Assembly (NCBI GenBank): GCA_000320605.2
Contig: KB445792.1
Location: 2,690,717-2,754,716 of the forward strand
Source of the DNA: Gelatoporia subvermispora B
Taxonomy: Eukaryota; Basidiomycota; Agaricomycetes; Polyporales; Gelatoporiaceae
DNA length: 64,000 bases
Direction of reading: 5' to 3'
The notes beneath the pieces are model-generated. The model was not told the origin of the DNA. It saw only the letters and a program-made list of their open reading frames with translations, and searched no databases. Shown piece by piece: positions 47,148-58,556 of this stretch (position 1 is its first letter; each line of letters starts with the position of its first letter). The position numbers were made by a program, and so were the translations under genes.

Positions 47148-50100
47148 TTACGGGATGCCCAGACGCTACATGAGGCAGTCAGCGAATGCGCTGGACAAAA
47201 GAGCCACGGGATACTTACAGGCTTGAGCGCCTTGATCAGAAGCCACTCCTCATTCGAGACATCCTGCTTGAATGATTGCTACAAACAGCCATTGACTCAC
47301 TGATTGTGGTCATAAAGGCAATGAAACTCACCTTCAAGACATCGATACTCTGTCGAGTAATGTGACTGTAGAGCTCATCTTTCTCGTCAAAGTGACGACC
47401 AAACATCTTGGCCGACTGGTAGACAGCATGCTCGATCTTGACAGCAACACCACCACCCGCCTGCGACTTCTTCACGATGTCAAAGGCTTTATGGTTGATC
47501 TCCAGAGACGTGCTGAGAAAGTCGTCAGCAAAAGACAGCATGCTGATTATGATCTTGACTCACATCTTGCCCAGGTCGATGATTTCCTTCTTCTGGGTCT
47601 CTGGGTCCGTCTTGACCACACAGATCGGTGTGCCGACACGCAGTGTACCATCCAGGATATCGACACCGAGAATGATCGGGTCGCGCTTACAGAAGGCAGC
47701 AATGGTCTTCAGTCTGCAAGGCCAGACAGCCTGTGGTGCGGCGTCTCGGCGCTTAGCCTCCATGATCTCAGTGTTGTAAGCCGTGAACGCATCGAACAAG
47801 TGGTAGATGATATCCGCTGTGAATCAGTCCTGAGTGATCAGTGAGACACAGAGAATAATGATTACTTACCTTTGAACAAACGAATACCCATCTCTTCAGC
47901 GAGGCGCTCAGCATCCTTGTCGACAGGAACATCGAAGCAAAGAATACATGCGAGCTCCTTCGCCTTCTCCAACATCGTCGCGCTACGCATGACATCCTTC
48001 TTGTGGACAGGGCCGATGTTGATACCTGACACAGGGATCTTGCTGACCTTCAAGAAGTCCAGTAGTGCCTCCAGCGAACCGAGCGTACTCGCTTGCACGC
48101 AGACACCACGGCCAGACTTGTCGATGGAAGTCAACAGAGTCGTCAGGTCGGACATGACCTCATCCATGAGATCCTCCTCCTCATCGTCAGGGCCTACGAC
48201 GAGTAGCCGTGAACCAGCGATGGCCTTCTCAAGATCAGGCGCAACAATCTTGACACCCATCGCAGCCTTGATCTCCTTGTGGTGAACGTATTGTGACTAG
48301 GGCTAATGTCAACACCAGACGCGATTACCTTGAGAGAACCAATCTCACCTTGATACGCAATTCGCGAAGAGGCTGAGGTGTCAGCAGAGCGCGGATTTGT
48401 GTCACAATGGGCCCATTGAGACCGCAGACCACGATCCTATCGCCTTCGTGCAGGATACCGTTCGATAAGACGACATCAATGGTTGTACCTAGACCCTCGA
48501 TGGCCTTGACTTCCAGCACTGTACATTCGAGCTCCGAGAGGTACATCAGACGGTCACTCATGCGCTGCTGCGTGAGGTTGACGAGAAGCATAATCATGTC
48601 GGGCACACCCTCGCCAGTGACGGCAGATGTCGGGACCAGTGAGACATTACGCGCGAAGTTCTTGTTGTCGTAGTAGAGGACGGCGTTGAGACCCTGCTCG
48701 GCGAACGCGAGCATGGTCTTCTGTACGCGGTCCTCGAACTCGAGCTGCACAGTGCGCTTTTGCTTGGCGAGCGAGCTGCGGAAGTCGTTGTCGGGCGTCG
48801 CCTCCCAGCCGTACATACGATCAATCTTGTTGAGTGCGACGATGAACGGCGTCTTGCGGTCCCTCAGCAAGCGTAGCGATTCGAGCGTTTGTTGCTCAAG
48901 GCCGTGCTATGATATACAAATGAGTGGGCTGTAATCGTCAATCACTATGCGCACTCACCATGATATCGACGACGAGGATGGCGATGTTACAAAGCGAGCT
49001 TCCACGGGTCCGCAAGTTGGTGAACGACTCGTGACCGGGGGTATCGATGACGAGTAGACCAGGAATCTTGTATTCTTGCGTGCCGTCTTTGTTCATAACA
49101 GCAGTCTTCGTCTTGATCGCCTCGACCGGGAAGTATGTCGCACCAATCTGCTGGGTGATACCTCCCGCCTCGCCTTCTTGCACGTTCGTTTGACGGATCT
49201 ACGGTGATACTGAGTTAACTACCCTATCACGTCTACTAATGCGACGAACCAACCTTGTCCAGCAGCTTTGTTTTACCGGTATCGACGTGACCCAAGATAC
49301 AGCAAATCGGGCTACGGAGGTCGTCCTTGTTGCGCGACGCGAGAGCTTTCTCGTGTGCTTGTGCACGACGCGCCGCCGCCTCTGCCTTGCGCTGGGCCGC
49401 CATGCGCTGGGCCTTGGACTTACCATCCTCGTCCGAGTCGGAATCAGAGTCGTCAGAATCAGAGTCAGACTCCTCTGACGACGATTCCTCCTCCGAGGAC
49501 TCCTCCGATTCGGATTCTGCAGCTTTACCACTGGCCTTAGCCGACGCGGCCTTTGCAGCAGGGGCAGCCTTGGCCGCCGGGGCAGCTTTGGTGGCGGATT
49601 TCTCTGCAGGTGCAGCAGCCTTCGCAGCGCCATTGGTGGCGGTAGCCTTCGCAGGTGTAGCTTTCGGCTCCGGCTTGACCTCCTCCTCTTCGTCGCTGCT
49701 CGCATCCCAAGAGTCCTTGACCTCAGACGCCTTCTTACCCTCCTCATCGCTGCTCGCGTCCCAGTCGCTTTTCACGCCGTCAGCCTTCTCAGGCTCAGGC
49801 ACAACCTTCGGTTCTGGAATGGCTGGCTTCTCCTCACGGACAGGAGACGGCTCGCGCGTGGCTGGGCTGCTGCCCGCGGCGGAGGCGTTTGAGGTGGGGC
49901 CTTTCTTCTTCTTACGGTTGTCGTAGACAACGCGCTTGCCTCGCTCGCCTGCGGGCTGCTGAAGACCCTCGATCTGCACACCGGATGCGAGGAGAGCCTG
50001 CTTGCGCAGCTCTGCGGCACGCTGCTCCTCCTTCTGCTTCTTCGTCAGGAGCCGGCCCTCTTTTTTCGCGAGCTCACGCTTCGCCTACCACAGGATGTCA

Positions 50101-51384
50101 AAACGAGCATAACCATTGTGAGGAGAAATGGGGTACCTTCTCCTTGTCCTTCCTCCGCTGCTTCTCCTCCTCCTTCTTCCGCGCCTCCTCCTCCGCGATA
50201 CGCTCCTCCTCCTCGATGCGCTTCCTCTCCTCCTCTTCCCGTCTCCGTGCCTCCTCCTCCAGCCGCTTCTTCTCCTCCATCATAGCCTTGAGCGCACTGA
50301 TACCGCTCGCGCCTTTCTTCTTGCCAGCAGCAGGGGCGGGAGCAGGCGCAGCCTCTTCGTCCTTCTTCGCCTTCTTCTTTTTCTTCTTCTTTGAATCGGT
50401 CTTTGCGCCACCAGCTTCAGCATCGTCCTCCTCGTCTTCGTCCTTCTTCTCTTCAGCAGGCGCTGCTGGGGGTGTCGCAGATTCTTCGCGGGCCTCATCT
50501 TGAGTCCCCACTTTCTTTGCCGCGGCTTGCGCCTTTTTCTTCGCCTGACAGGAATTCGTCAACACGCATATGCGTTCACGAGAGGCTATCCACGAACCTT
50601 CTCGCGTTCCTTCTTCAGCTTCTCCTTCTCCTTCTTGGACAGGACCTTCGGGCCTGCATCCTCGCCCTCCTCCTCGTCCTGCTGTTCCTCCGCAGGCTTT
50701 CCATCTGCAGGTTTCTCCTGAGCAGGCGACGGTGCCTCAGCCTCCTCGGCCGGTTTCTCCTCCTCGTCCTTTGGCTGCGCCTTACCCTTTTTGCCCTTCT
50801 TATCCTTCTTTCCCTTCTTCTTGTCGACGGGGCCCCACTCCTCGTCTGCAAGCTCCTCAGCGGTCATCTGAACCGGAGCCTTGGACGCGCTGATGTCGCC
50901 CTTGGCGGCAGCCTCCTCTCCTTCCGAGCCGTTTCCTGGTGAGGGACCGTCTGCGAAGGAGACGGAGGGCTCGGACTCTGCCTTGCCCTTTTTGTTCTTC
51001 TTGTCCTTTTTTCTGGAGGACGCGGCCTTAATAGTAGACTACAGCATGTCTTCATGAGTTTCACGAAGTAGAATATAGAATCGTATGACATACCATAAGG
51101 CCACCAAAGTCCTCGTTCTCATCCTCGCCTGCGCCGGCGTCCTCTACCGCGAGGGCACTGGCAAAGGCGGAGAACCCGCCGGCCTTGCGCGCCGGCGCAG
51201 ACTCGTCGTCCGACACATCCGCAGATGCAGTCACGTTGTTGTTGGCCACGGAGGTGCCTGCCTTCTCCCTACATCGCACTCGAGATCAATATTTCGCTAG
51301 TGACATCAGCCCTCGGCAGTGCACACACCAGAAGTCATCGTCGTCCTGCTTCTTTCCCTTCTTGCCCTTGTTTTTGGGTGCCAT
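47148..51384 (-). CDS. FUN12: Translation initiation factor eIF5B
   Basis: Model (minus): 12 exons, 51384-51329, 51268-51094, 51038-50598, 50544-50137, 50084-49254, 49198-48959, 48906-48349, 48296-47870, 47816-47564, 47512-47332, 47278-47219, 47165-47148; 1215 aa. The first about 600 residues are a charged Lys/Glu and Asp/Ser-rich tail starting [12 protein letters not shown]. The GTPase follows: G1 GHVDTGKT (about 625), the switch I region [13 protein letters not shown]3 DTPGHE (about 689), G4 NKID (about 743) and a G5-like TSAVTGEG, then the domains II-IV typical of IF2/eIF5B. It promotes ribosomal subunit joining and is cytosolic. The last exon is only 18 nt (RLGIP plus stop). The ATG lies 294 bp from that of ARL2 on the opposite strand. 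Length fits fungal eIF5B with a long N-tail. Confidence 0.96.
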
Positions 51385-51678
51385 GTTTCGATTAGGGTAT
51401 TGAGATCAAGTAATGAGAAAGATGTGAGCGGTGTAGGTGGCGAGAAGCGGGTGGGGAGGGGATATTCGTGTGGGCAAAGGGATGGGTCACTGACGAAGAG
51501 TCGACAATTTCCCGGAGCGGACCCGCTGCCGGGTCCGCGAGCGCTCTCGCGTGGCTGCCATAATCTTGTCCCGAATTCTCACCTCCACCACTCTTGTCGA
51601 GCTCGATTTACTAAGCTGTGACTTATTCCTGGGCGATATCACGGGGTGCTAGCACTGCTAACTCCGGCGCAAGGAGCG
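51385..51678. promoter_or_regulatory. Shared divergent promoter eIF5B / ARL2
   Basis: 294 bp separate the two divergent start codons, so both housekeeping genes must share this interval for their promoters and leaders. No clear TATA box is seen. Confidence 0.6.
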
Positions 51679-52618
51679 ATGGGTCTCCTCACGATCATAC
51701 GCAAGATTCGGCAGAAGGAAAAGGAAATGCGCATCCTCTTCCTGTATGGATTCCACAAGTCTGCTCTCAGCTAGGTGTTCTTATGTCGGCCTAGTGGCCT
51801 GGACAACGCTGGAAAGACGACCATTCTTAAGAAGCTGAGCGGAGAGGATATCACGGGTATCAGTCCCACTCTGGGATTCAACATCAAGACCTTTGTGCAC
51901 CGACAGTGAGCTGCCCTTTCGCGTCTGTGCCGCCTCTCGCTGAGGTGTGCGTTCAGATATACTCTGAATATCTGTGAGTTGAGAAACAGAAAGAAGGAAA
52001 CCTGACAGGGTGTGGGAGCTCACACGGCTGTCGCTCACCAGGGGATGTGGGCGGTCAGCGTACACTCCGACCATACTGGCGCAATTACTTCGAGCAGACG
52101 GACGCGCTCGTGTGGGTGGTAGATGCGTGCGATCGCATGCGCATGCAAGACTGCAAAGAAGAGCTACACAGTCTGCTGCTAGAGGACGTACGTTCCCGAA
52201 AGGCCTTACAGCAGTCATCTCCTCACCTATCATGATCTCCTAGAGACTCGCAGGTGCATCCCTTCTTGTCTTGGCTAACAAGCAGGACCTCCCGGGTTCC
52301 TTGAGCGGACCTGAGATTCGCGACGTAGGTGGCTAAGCTGCTCAACGTCAGACGGCGCTCACAGAGCATGGCACGCAGGCTCTAGACTTAGACTCTATCA
52401 AGTCGCACCACTGGAAAATTCTGCCATGCAGCGCAATCACGGGAGAGAACCTTGTGGAAGGCTTGGATTGGGTCGTTAACGATGTTGCGGGCAGACTGTA
52501 TTACGCCACTGCCACCTCGGACACATCGTCAAAAGTACGTCGAGCAAGCACATCTGAGGAGCCCAGTGCCCCTCAGCTCCCCGTTCAGACTAGCGCGGCT
52601 GTAGGTGTATCGTCGTAA
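51679..52618 (+). CDS. ARL2: ADP-ribosylation-factor-like protein 2 (ARL2)
   Basis: Model: exons 51679-51743, 51795-51905, 51957-51973, 52042-52187, 52244-52324, 52379-52618; 219 aa. The N-terminus [20 protein letters not shown] is characteristic of ARL2. GTPase motifs: GLDNAGKT (23-30), [21 protein letters not shown] (from about 65), NKQDLPG and the SAITGEN G5-type loop. Exon 3 is a 17-nt microexon (YTLNI) needed to restore frame. ARL2 acts with tubulin cofactors in tubulin folding and microtubule assembly (family knowledge). The C-terminus is about 30 residues longer than usual (Ser/Ala-rich); an unrecognised terminal intron (GTACGT at 52533) could alternatively shorten it. Confidence 0.93.
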
Positions 52619-52816
52619 TGGACGACCTCGGATTGTTAGTACTGGCTGTAGATTCTCTGTGTACGATGAGACTTGTTGGATTAAATCATGTTGGCGTGTG
52701 CTGATGGTACAGGCTATAATAATGGCACTAATATACAACCATGAGTGAATGGACAGAGCAGTCGTGAAGTGTCGAGGGCACAGAATCCAAGGAAGGATGA
52801 GTTTGGAGTTGTGCCG

Positions 52817-53287
52817 TCAGTCTTGCTCCGACTGGTCTCGAGGACGGTATTTGATGCCTCGGCTCTCCAGCTCGGCTTCAACGTCTTCAGGTATCCGCCC
52901 TTTGACGCGCACAGCGTACATTCCACGCACATATTTTGCTGAAATACCTGTGAGTCAAAAGTGTATATGTGCTAAAAACGGGGGGCGTACAAACTCGCTG
53001 CCACCGCGCCACCCAGCTCGTCTCAGGATCAATGACCGCAATTATCCCGTCGAACTGCGTCGTTGTGCACATCTGAATGCGGTCGGCATATCCTTTCATC
53101 TATAATTCATTGTAAAACCTGACCGAATAGCCCTATAATTCTTTTGACTCACTTGCATGAGCTCCTCGCAATTTGGACAACCGTGCTTTCTGAAGTCTGC
53201 GGGCGTTTGGATGATAGAGCAGAGCAGACATGCACGGAGCGCCTTCGCGCGAGGCTGTGGTGGAATCGCTGCAGCTTGTCCAGACAT
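52817..53287 (-). CDS. SPT4: Transcription elongation factor SPT4
   Basis: Model (minus): exons 53287-53153, 53099-52991, 52938-52817; 121 aa. The zinc site is two Cys pairs, CLLC (20, 23) and CPNC (37, 40), followed by DGIIAVIDPETSWVARWQRV and VKGRIPEDVEAELESRGI. SPT4 pairs with SPT5 (DSIF) to keep RNA polymerase II processive in the nucleus. I placed the donor of intron 2 after CGAGTTT rather than after CGA because the resulting WQRVSKYVRGMYAV matches the eukaryotic consensus WQRVSNF. The ATG at 53287 gives MSGQAAAI; length is normal for the family. It is divergent from the BIG1/VOA1-like gene, 166 bp apart. Confidence 0.95.
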
Positions 53288-53453
53288 TGTGATATGTGCC
53301 AAGTAGAGATAGGACCTGGTTCAGGAGAAAGAGCACGTTTGGCCAATTGAGACGAGCACAGGAGGGAAAGCAAGGAGGCGCCCGTTCGGCAGTTTGCGAG
53401 AGCGCGCTATGGGCGCTTCCTCGCGGACACCGTCGTCCTCACCGTTCACGACG
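53288..53453. promoter_or_regulatory. Shared divergent promoter SPT4 / BIG1-like
   Basis: Only 166 bp lie between the two divergent start codons (or 121 bp if the BIG1-like gene starts at 53409), so the genes share a compact bidirectional promoter. Confidence 0.6.
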
Positions 53454-54439
53454 ATGGCGAGACGCGTAGCTCAGGCTCTGCTCGCACTACTCCCGGCGAC
53501 TGCGCTTGCATTCTCAGATACTGTTCCTCTGGTTGCGTGGACGTCGGAGAGGTTGGTCTCAGTGAGATTCCGCCGTTGGTGATGCTTACAAGCTGCTTCT
53601 AGTTCGGATGTATTGTCGTCACCGCGGCTCTCAACCTCCTCGCATTCTACGGCAGTGCTCGAGAATTTACTCGTTAACGACGCTATCTGTACGAATGATG
53701 TAGTGATACTAGTTGAGCAAGCCGGGGTGCGTGACTATATCCTCCATGCTCGAGGACCACTTACTCAACCGCCAACAGCTACATGCCTCGGACTTGCGTA
53801 GCCTCCCCTCTTCTTCTTTCCTTGTGAATGCACTTGAATCCTCGCCGTCTACCCTCCAACTTCCATACGTACCTCACCGTGCGGGTAACGCGCGTCTACT
53901 ATCGGACGTCGCGGCGACACTTGCGCGGCGCTGCGGATCCCAGCTCATTGAGCTCCCCTCGGATGAGGGTTTTGCGACAACTGCAGGCTCAGAGGACAAG
54001 TATGTTGTGTATGTGAAGATGCCGGGATTGAGTGGCGCACAAGGGCAGGAGAGAAAGGAGTTGGTCGCAGAGCATGGTGAGTCTGTCCTCCCCTGGCCCC
54101 CTGAGGCGCCCCACTGAGACCAAATGGCCAGAATTCAACCTTGCTTCCACTCTCCGACGCCTCACTGGTTCCTTCCCGCGACACCTCGTCATATACACCG
54201 GCAGCAGCGCTCCACGCCTTATTGCCCGCCAGTCACCTTCTGCCGCAGCCGCACCCACAGGCGGGATCCTTGCACGCTACCAGCTGCTTACCCCTGGCCT
54301 AATCCTGGCGCTGCTCGTAGCACTATTCGTCCTTGTCCCAATCATCTTTCTTGGTGTAACAGCGCTCTCTTCGATTCAGAGCCCATTGAAGACAGAGCCG
54401 CCGAAAGGCTTCAGCGCGGATGCAAAGAAGATGCAGTAG
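53454..54439 (+). CDS. BIG1/VOA1-type ER membrane protein (Ac45-like)
   Basis: Model: exons 53454-53551, 53603-53726, 53779-54076, 54132-54439; 275 aa. The ATG at 53454 gives a good signal peptide (MARRVAQALLALLPATALA); an in-frame ATG at 53409 would add 15 residues in front. The luminal part contains FSDTVPLVAWTSE near the start and VVYVKMPGL further on. A single C-terminal transmembrane helix (LLTPGLILALLVALFVLVP) is followed by a short cytosolic tail ending SADAKKMQ. This layout matches the BIG1/VOA1/Ac45 family: ER membrane proteins involved in cell-wall beta-1,6-glucan synthesis (BIG1) or V-ATPase assembly (VOA1). Which of the two this is cannot be told from the sequence. Confidence 0.82.
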
Positions 54440-54598
54440 GCGTAGAATTATGTTGTCTCATGAGTCTGGAACAATCGGACATTTTGTACATTCCATTGCA
54501 TATCCGATGCCTCATCAGTGATACCACCGGCGGGCACACTACAAGTACAGATAATCGGACTGCCTGCACGACATGGCTTCTGCTGTCCTTTGAGTTCC

Positions 54599-55208
54599 TT
54601 ACTCCTTGATCTCCCCACTCTCAACCTTCCGCAAGTACTCCTCGATCACCTCCACGATCACCTCGTGGTCCTCCTGCATCGTCAGGCCGCTCACGACGAT
54701 GACGCCGACGATGCCCTCGACGCCCTTGACGCGGATCGGGAACCCGCCGCCGTGAATGGCGTATTCGCTGGCGCGCGCGCCGAGCTGGAATTTCGCGGCG
54801 AACACCTGCTCCTTTTCCGCAATCGTCCCGCTGCCCATTTTGTAGTTCTGCTGGAGCGTACTGGCACCCCAGCGGAGGACCGTGGCGCGCTTGCGCGCGA
54901 CCCAGATGTCGTTGTCCGCTTGCGTGCCCGGGCGCGATGCGCAGTGGAAGAGCAGCTGGTTTGTGTTCGCGAGCGTGATGTTCACGACGGCGGGCCGAGG
55001 GCTCGCCTCGCGCAAGCGGGTGCGCAGGAGGCTCCCGAGCGTCCACGCAGTCTCTGCGGTGAAGAAGGGGAACACGCAACGCTGCTCTTGCTCTACGACG
55101 GCTTCCAGCTGCGGGAGTCGAAGGCACACTGGTAAATCTGGGAATAGGTATGGCAGGGTACGTCTTACTCACCGTCTCGGGAGCGTTACGAATTCCGGCG
55201 TTGGACAT
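54599..55208 (-). CDS. UPF0303 / heme-degrading-domain family protein
   Basis: Model (minus): exons 55208-55169 and 55137-54599; 192 aa. It starts MSNAGIRNAPETVNLPVCLR, chosen because the donor after GTGA restores the frame of the long exon. Conserved blocks are FFTAETAWTLGSLLR, VVNITLANTNQLLFH, DNDIWVARKRATVLRWG, HGGGFPIRVKGVEGIVG and SGLTMQEDHEVIVEV. These define the DUF336-like UPF0303 family (for example yeast Ybr137w), a small cytosolic fold related to GlcG/HbpS; its biochemical role is unsettled. It is convergent with the BIG1/VOA1-like gene. Confidence 0.9.
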
Positions 55209-55714
55209 CTTGTCTACAAGTTTTTGGTTTGGTACTGAGTGACTCGAGTGGCTGAGATGTCCGGAGGAGTCTTGGCACTGGCTCGGCTGCAGCTTGCTGA
55301 GTGGGACCCAGTACTGCACAAGTTCTTATCATCTCAGTATGGAGCACACCACACTCGCATAGGAATTGCGTCGCCCAAATCCTGCACACGGGTCACACCT
55401 GTGAGACATAGATAGACTGCAACAGTGAACTGCTCGTACGAAGGTGATCATGCGGCGGCTCCCACAGGCCCGTCGCGCCGCCGTTTGTTATCCGGTCCGT
55501 GGCTGCTCGCGAACATGGCCACAAATCATGAGGCTTTCAGGCTTCACTTGGGCCGCCATACTCCCCCGTCGGAGTGCTCCTTCTGAGGTGTCTTCATATT
55601 ATCCAATACCATAATTGCCAGTCTGCACCACAGGCAGTGGCATTATAAAGCCTCAGAGGTCCCCGAGGGCCGGAACGTATACGGTACCAGCACTTTTGAG
55701 GGAAGCCGCAGGCA
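55209..55714. other. Spacer before the BTB array
   Basis: 0.5 kb without a recognisable gene; it contains the upstream region of the UPF0303 gene and leads into the first, decayed BTB copy. Confidence 0.5.
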
Positions 55715-56335
55715 ACACATCTTACATTCAAGCGCGACAACTTGCTGTGGTTTCAAGACGGGAATATCATCTTGATGGTAGAGAACGTTGGAATCCCCCA
55801 GTATCTCAGTAATCTGCGGGCGCATTCCACCATTCCCTAGTATATGTTCACATTGCCTCAGCTCGGGGAGGCGGAAATGTACGAAGGTTGTTCCGTGACC
55901 CAGATCCAGGACAGAGTCTCGGACCTCAAGTGCTCGCTGAAGACGTTCACTGGTTCCTCTAGGCAAGTAGTAAGAGCACTGAATTGGTTTTCGCCGCATC
56001 TGACATGGATAATATCTCAGATATCCCGATTTCGCACAGATCGGCTTCCAAGAACTGGTATCTCTCTCCCGTTTCACATATAAGTACGACATCAACAGTC
56101 TGGCCGTCAATCGCACATTTGAAAGCGATAGTTCAGACGCCCTACTCTACCGGGACAAAAGTACGCCTTGACCTGCCACTCGCCGATAACCAACACCGTC
56201 TCCATACCTCCTCTTGCGCTGTACCGTTGTTCCCTCCCGAATACTGGGATAGCCTTCCTCCAGTGTCAGGTGGTCATATCACTCTAGGGCGGCGAATAGG
56301 GAGAGGTGCTCGCGCCTGCAAGGATGGCTGAAACA
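55715..56335 (+). pseudogene. BTB/POZ-domain gene, decayed copy
   Basis: Fragments of the BTB family seen three more times downstream: FKRDNLLWFQDGNIILMVEN at about 55732, then an altered frame with LRAHSTIP, an in-frame TAG at 55838-55840, MFTLPQLGEAEMYEGCSV and SDLKCSLKTFTG. Further on, KYDINSL (about 56085) corresponds to the HKYD block and PLALYRC (about 56212) to the ILPLAMYRCC block of the intact copies. Several stops and frame changes separate these pieces, so it is a pseudogene. Its order and orientation are the same as in the other copies. Confidence 0.75.
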
Positions 56336-57087
56336 CAAGAATTTTGAACCCAGGTTCTTCGCTTACCTTCAATTTTAGCTATGTAGATCCGAAACTGGAG
56401 ACCGCGGTATTGCAATGACAGTTTCAGACCATACAAGTAAGCGTTCTCAATTTCGCCCAAGCATTATTCTGAATAGGTAGCATCTTCAGGTTTACTGTTC
56501 TTGCTCCGTTTTCCGCGTCCTGGAAAGAGACAAGCTCTCGACTGACAACAATCTTCTATGCTCTCGGGTGTCATCTAAATTTCGATTCTCGTACATATGT
56601 CTTGTCGAATATATCGCAATGTATCTCGCAGGGATTGGTAGTTGGTTTGACGCATCATGTACTCAGATCTCAGACACGGCGGTGGCTAAGTTTAGGCGTA
56701 ATGACCCAAATCTTTCTGACAGTTAAATCTCTCAAATAAAGTTAAATCGCCATCGCTGAACTTAGATATATGGTGGACCGTACACGTGTGCATGAGCAAC
56801 CGGGTTATCTGGGTTTGCGCACGTTGTTAGTAAGCGCATGGCCAGCCTGACCAGTCGAACTTAGCTTTGCCTACCACTATCGCTGGTAGTTTCACCTTTG
56901 TTCGATCTGCGTGTTCACTCGCAAAGCAGATGTATGTCGATCACCTCTATCGTTTCAGTGATAATATCAACGAATAGTTGGTCACTCATTAGCTCCAGAT
57001 ACTTTTTCGATTGTGTCATCTTATATCTATTCTCGCTCATACAAGACTTTCCGCCTCGGCGTTGACCTGGATAACACCGCATACCGT
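56336..57087. other. Spacer between BTB copies
   Basis: 0.75 kb without a recognisable gene, holding the promoter of the next BTB copy. Confidence 0.5.
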
Positions 57088-58117
57088 ATGGATACCACCA
57101 AAGCTTCTACGCCACTATTCGAGAACATAGACAACTTACTCTGGTTTGACGACGGAAATGTTATCCTCATCGCTGAAGGTGTCGCTTTTCGCGTCTATCA
57201 AGGGCTCCTTAGCACCAGATCCACAGTATTCCGCGACCTATTCCAGGTGCCCCAGCCACCAGATGGGGAGTCTTATGAGGGATGCCCTGTTATCAGACTC
57301 CATGACAAGCGCATGGACTTGCATGCCCTCCTCCGCACGCTCTTTGGCTTTAAAGAGTCAGTACATCCCGCATGATAATCGGTTAAGCCTCTAATCGATT
57401 CACTACTGTCGCAATAGGTTCCTTGATGTAGAAAAAATCACCTTCTGCGATATTTCTCCACTTGTTCGTCTCAGCCACAAATATGACATCAAGGATCTCT
57501 ACGAATCAACGTCCAAGCGTCTCAAGACGATGTTTCCTACCCAGCTCCATGATTTTGACAACATGCGGACTGTCTACTCCCAATCCGAGGCCATAGAGGC
57601 CGTCAACCTCGCGCGCCTGATAGACGAGGAATCTATTCTTCCGGTTTCATTCTACCTGTGTTGTCAACGCTCACTGCAGAATTGGTGGGAGAATGATGCT
57701 GATCAAAACGATTTCTTACAACTCGTCGATGCTAGAGACCGGGAGAAATGTCGAGAGCTGCAGACATGGCTCAGAGTAACCAATTACCGCCTCTCAATCA
57801 AGATGTTGTGCGGGAGTACGTATCATGTATGCTGGAATCGCAAGAACAAGAGCCCATGCGCGAGAGTATTACAAGAAAAGACGGCAGCATTCGTATCGGA
57901 AAGGGGTTTGGAGCAGGATCTCACCGACTGCGCCTTGTTCCATTCGAAGGAGCACCTATGGACAAGCCCCGTACTTTGCGAGTTTTGCACCAAGGAGCTG
58001 TCCCGTCGTCATCGCACAGAGAGGCTGAGACTGTGGAACCGACTGCCGTCAATACTGGGAATCAAAGTTCCAAACTGGCCCTGCGATGCGGAGGTCGAGG
58101 ATGGGACAAGCTGGTAG
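57088..58117 (+). CDS. BTB/POZ-domain protein A
   Basis: Model: exons 57088-57356 and 57418-58117; 322 aa. The BTB domain covers residues about 15-150: LLWFDDGNVILIAEGVAFRV, YQGLLSTRSTVFRDLFQVPQ, GESYEGCPVIRL, then after the intron VRLSHKYDIKDLYE. The middle has the ILPVSFYLCCQ block, and the C-terminus a Cys-x2-Cys motif, LCEFCTKELSRR, followed by LRLWNRLPSILG. BTB domains mediate dimerisation and often link to CUL3 ubiquitin ligases; in mushrooms this subfamily is expanded and mostly unstudied. The ATG at 57088 was chosen because the in-frame extension upstream lacks an ATG; an upstream exon cannot be excluded. Confidence 0.85.
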
Positions 58118-58556
58118 ACGATCTGAGATGAATTCGAGTGTAACAGACCCGTATGCATTTTCTCTTTCATCTGCACATATAGCTCTTTCACATCTTACTC
58201 GTTGCACAAATTCGGATGGTTACAAATTAGTCCCTAAAGTCAGAGAAACGAGACGAGACGAGCAAGGGTTGGGAAAGATTTAGTATCGTTGTATTTGTGT
58301 AACTCGATACACGTTCACAAGGGATCGACAGGATTAGCACGGTGTTTGAGCACTTGGAAGGTGATAGGATTAGTTGCGGCCATATCTACTGCCTAAAGAA
58401 TGAAACGCCTGATACAACCGCTCGATCGAGGCCAAACAAAGTTGGCGCACCAGTTATGACGCCCAAGCGCTCATGCGCTCGCTTGTCTGTTACTCCCATC
58501 TAATTTGTCGTGACTCGTGGCCTGGGGTGTACAGCACACTCAGATAACAGCTATTC
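58118..58556. other. Spacer between BTB copies A and B
   Basis: 0.44 kb, no gene seen; promoter of copy B. Confidence 0.5.
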
